Source: JADLCX01 sp038251595 (GTDB taxonomy: Bacteria; Planctomycetota; Phycisphaerae; Phycisphaerales; UBA1924). From it: a DNA stretch of 14,922 bases. The notes under the pieces were generated by a model that did no database searches, was not told the DNA's origin, and saw nothing but the letters and a program-made list of their open reading frames with translations. The stretch spans positions 1 through 14,922 of the forward strand of contig JBBSBC010000075.1 of assembly GCA_038251595.1 (NCBI GenBank), written 5' to 3'. This document shows, in pieces, positions 13,639-14,922 of this stretch. Positions within the stretch are counted from its first letter, which is position 1. Every line of letters starts with the position of its first letter. The position numbers and the translations under genes were made by a program.

Positions 13639-13693
13639 GGGCAATCGTAGTTTCGATTCTGGCGGCGTCATAGTCCTGTGGACAATCCTCAAC

Positions 13694-14869
13694 TCATCGG
13701 CCCTTGAGCACTTCGCCGCAGATTTTCATGGCGGCTTCGATGTTGTCGGCGACTCTCTCAAGGTCGAGTTCGGAGAGGCTGGTTCGCTGCCTATGAAGTG
13801 GATCACGGATGGGACTGGCATCACCAGGGACAGGTCCTGCCGAGAGATCCATCGACCTCGGCATGGGCAGGGTTCTTCCCTCGCCCTTCGCCAGTATGGC
13901 CTCGCACTCTGGAGAGAGCAGAAAGTCGATCAATAAGGCGGCGTTTGCAGGGTGCCGGGCACCTTTGACCAGTGCAACGGTGTTGGGAATCTGCATGGCC
14001 CCTTCGGGGAATGGTAACTGATCGTGCAATCCGCCGAGGGTGCGCTTGTGCCAGAGCAGCGCGGGGACGTTGGAGATCGCGACAAAGTCAACAGGCCATC
14101 CATTGGCCTGAGCTTGCAGCGCATCATCTGAATCTGTCAACCCCAGCCACATCTCGCCCGAACCAACCGCACGCGCGACGGCCGCGTTCCCTTCGTACAA
14201 CCTCAGTCCGTTGGCCGCAACGCTCGTGAGCCACGTGCGAAGGATGTCGTCACCCAGCGCGTGGATGGCACCCATGTGTCCGCGGGTTGTGCCAAACTCC
14301 GGGCGTGCCATGGCGATGCGGTCCTTGAACTTGGCATCGGCGAGGCCCGCGAGATCGTTCGGAACATCTTTCGCATCTATGCGTTTGGTGTTGTACGCCA
14401 GCACGCGCACACGCCGCGCAAACCCGTACCAGGTGCCGGCGCCGGCGCGCAGCTCTGTGGGCCATGGCGCAGGTTTAGAGCGTTCGATTGTGCTCGTATA
14501 CCTTTCAAGCACGCCCGCGCGGGCCAGGCGAATGGTTCCGAACGGCTCGCTCGACCACCAGACATCGGCGTTGGACTGCGCACGGTCATGCTCATCAAGC
14601 AGGCGATTGACCAGCCCCGTGGTCTTGGTCGCTTCGGTGTCGAAGACGGCCCGAACTTTGACACTGGTTTTTTTCTCAAAAGCATCGAAGACGGGCTGCG
14701 CGACGGGTGCATCGGCCGAGCAGTAGACGATCACTTCCGTTGGTGATGGGCTCGACGGCGGCACGGGTTTTCGTATCGCGTAGATCGCGATTGATACGAT
14801 CGGCAGGAGCAGGATCGACACACTCCATACAGATAACCCGGGCCATCTGCGACCACCTGTTATGACCAT
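13694..14869 (-). CDS. Membrane-anchored extracellular solute-binding protein (FbpA/AfuA-like)
   Basis: Predicted periplasmic binding protein of the iron(III)/family-1 type, 391 aa. An uncleaved anchor or signal occupies 13-32 (SVWSVSILLLPIVSIAIYAI), followed by a Pro/Ser linker. The binding domain starts EVIVYCSADAPVAQPVFDAF (45-64) and has KTTGLVNRLL (82-91), ADVWWSSEPF (101-110), TWYGFARRVRVLAYNTKRI (146-164), FKDRIAMARPEFGTTRGH (181-198) and GSGEMWLGLTDSDDA (236-250), a layout close to AfuA/FbpA proteins. The adjacent Tyr-Tyr iron pair of classical FbpA is not seen, so iron binding is uncertain. GGAG lies nine bases before the ATG at 14869. No permease or ATPase gene is present within the window; they may lie beyond the right edge or elsewhere. 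The stop is 55 bases before the amidohydrolase start, suggesting an operon. Lipoprotein processing is not supported, since no lipobox Cys is seen. Confidence 0.88.
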   Translation of the reverse strand: MVITGGRRWPGLSVWSVSILLLPIVSIAIYAIRKPVPPSSPSPTEVIVYCSADAPVAQPVFDAFEKKTSVKVRAVFDTEATKTTGLVNRLLDEHDRAQSNADVWWSSEPFGTIRLARAGVLERYTSTIERSKPAPWPTELRAGAGTWYGFARRVRVLAYNTKRIDAKDVPNDLAGLADAKFKDRIAMARPEFGTTRGHMGAIHALGDDILRTWLTSVAANGLRLYEGNAAVARAVGSGEMWLGLTDSDDALQAQANGWPVDFVAISNVPALLWHKRTLGGLHDQLPFPEGAMQIPNTVALVKGARHPANAALLIDFLLSPECEAILAKGEGRTLPMPRSMDLSAGPVPGDASPIRDPLHRQRTSLSELDLERVADNIEAAMKICGEVLKGR

Positions 14870-14895
14870 GTGCAGAGGCTCCGCTTGAAATGCAC

Positions 14896-14922
14896 TTACT
14901 TCTTAGGACCAGCATCCTCAGC
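14896..14922 (-). CDS. Possible C-terminal end of an upstream gene (partial)
   Basis: The last 27 bases read leftward as AEDAGPKK followed by TAA, a tail typical of a real protein end, 26 bases before the start of the binding-protein gene on the same strand. If real, it would be the first gene of that operon within reach, perhaps a transporter subunit. Eight codons cannot identify it. Confidence 0.3.
   Translation of the reverse strand, partial: AEDAGPKK

Noticed and set aside
12667..13650. Rightward 327-codon frame opposite the amidohydrolase
   Set aside because: Antisense shadow of a fully conserved M20 enzyme; no independent motifs.

Overview
The window is GC-rich and looks like chromosomal DNA of a planctomycete, most likely class Phycisphaerae. 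This is inferred from protein style, not from a marker gene. Tandem dockerin-like C-termini of the type 'VTVQDIFDFLAAYFAGC' occur at 5463-5700 and 9811-10089. A PEP-CTERM-like tail beginning IPAPGT ends a secreted SUMF1-type protein. A MerR/excisionase-like HTH protein carries SGL repeats and two C-terminal membrane helices. Most genes end in TGA. No rRNA, tRNA, CRISPR array, transposase or integrase was recognised.

Layout. (1) 52-2305 is a divergent regulatory module. Leftward runs a small protein with two HTH-like segments followed by a compact orphan ABC-type ATPase. Rightward runs an XRE-HTH repressor with a complete LexA-type S24 autoprotease domain. The 164-bp divergent region holds an inverted repeat with a perfect TTGACA on each strand, facing one another, which could form a face-to-face promoter switch. 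(2) 2537-5342 holds a metallophosphoesterase (-), a DUF2071 protein (+) and the HTH/SGL-repeat/two-TM protein (+). (3) 5463-10089 (-) holds surface-protein genes: a very large secreted protein whose dockerin tail is interrupted by two in-frame stop codons, a SUMF1-domain protein with a PEP-CTERM-like tail that overlaps it, and an orphan dockerin fragment. (4) 10169-11008 (+) is a TerC/YkoY-type membrane protein. (5) 11136-14869 (-) holds an MtfA-like zinc peptidase, an M20 amidohydrolase and a membrane-anchored periplasmic binding protein, with the last few codons of a possible further gene at the right edge.

The two parts most worth following up are the S24-controlled HTH/ATPase module and the dockerin gene. 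The module resembles a damage-inducible phage or mobile-element switch, though no other mobile genes are visible. The dockerin gene continues in one frame for 339 bp beyond its first stop, through TAG and TAA codons, to a complete dockerin pair; a bidirectional terminator lies just after the final TGA. That points to very recent decay, readthrough or a sequence error.

Limits: all family names come from motif recognition by eye. No database search, structure prediction or expression data were available.
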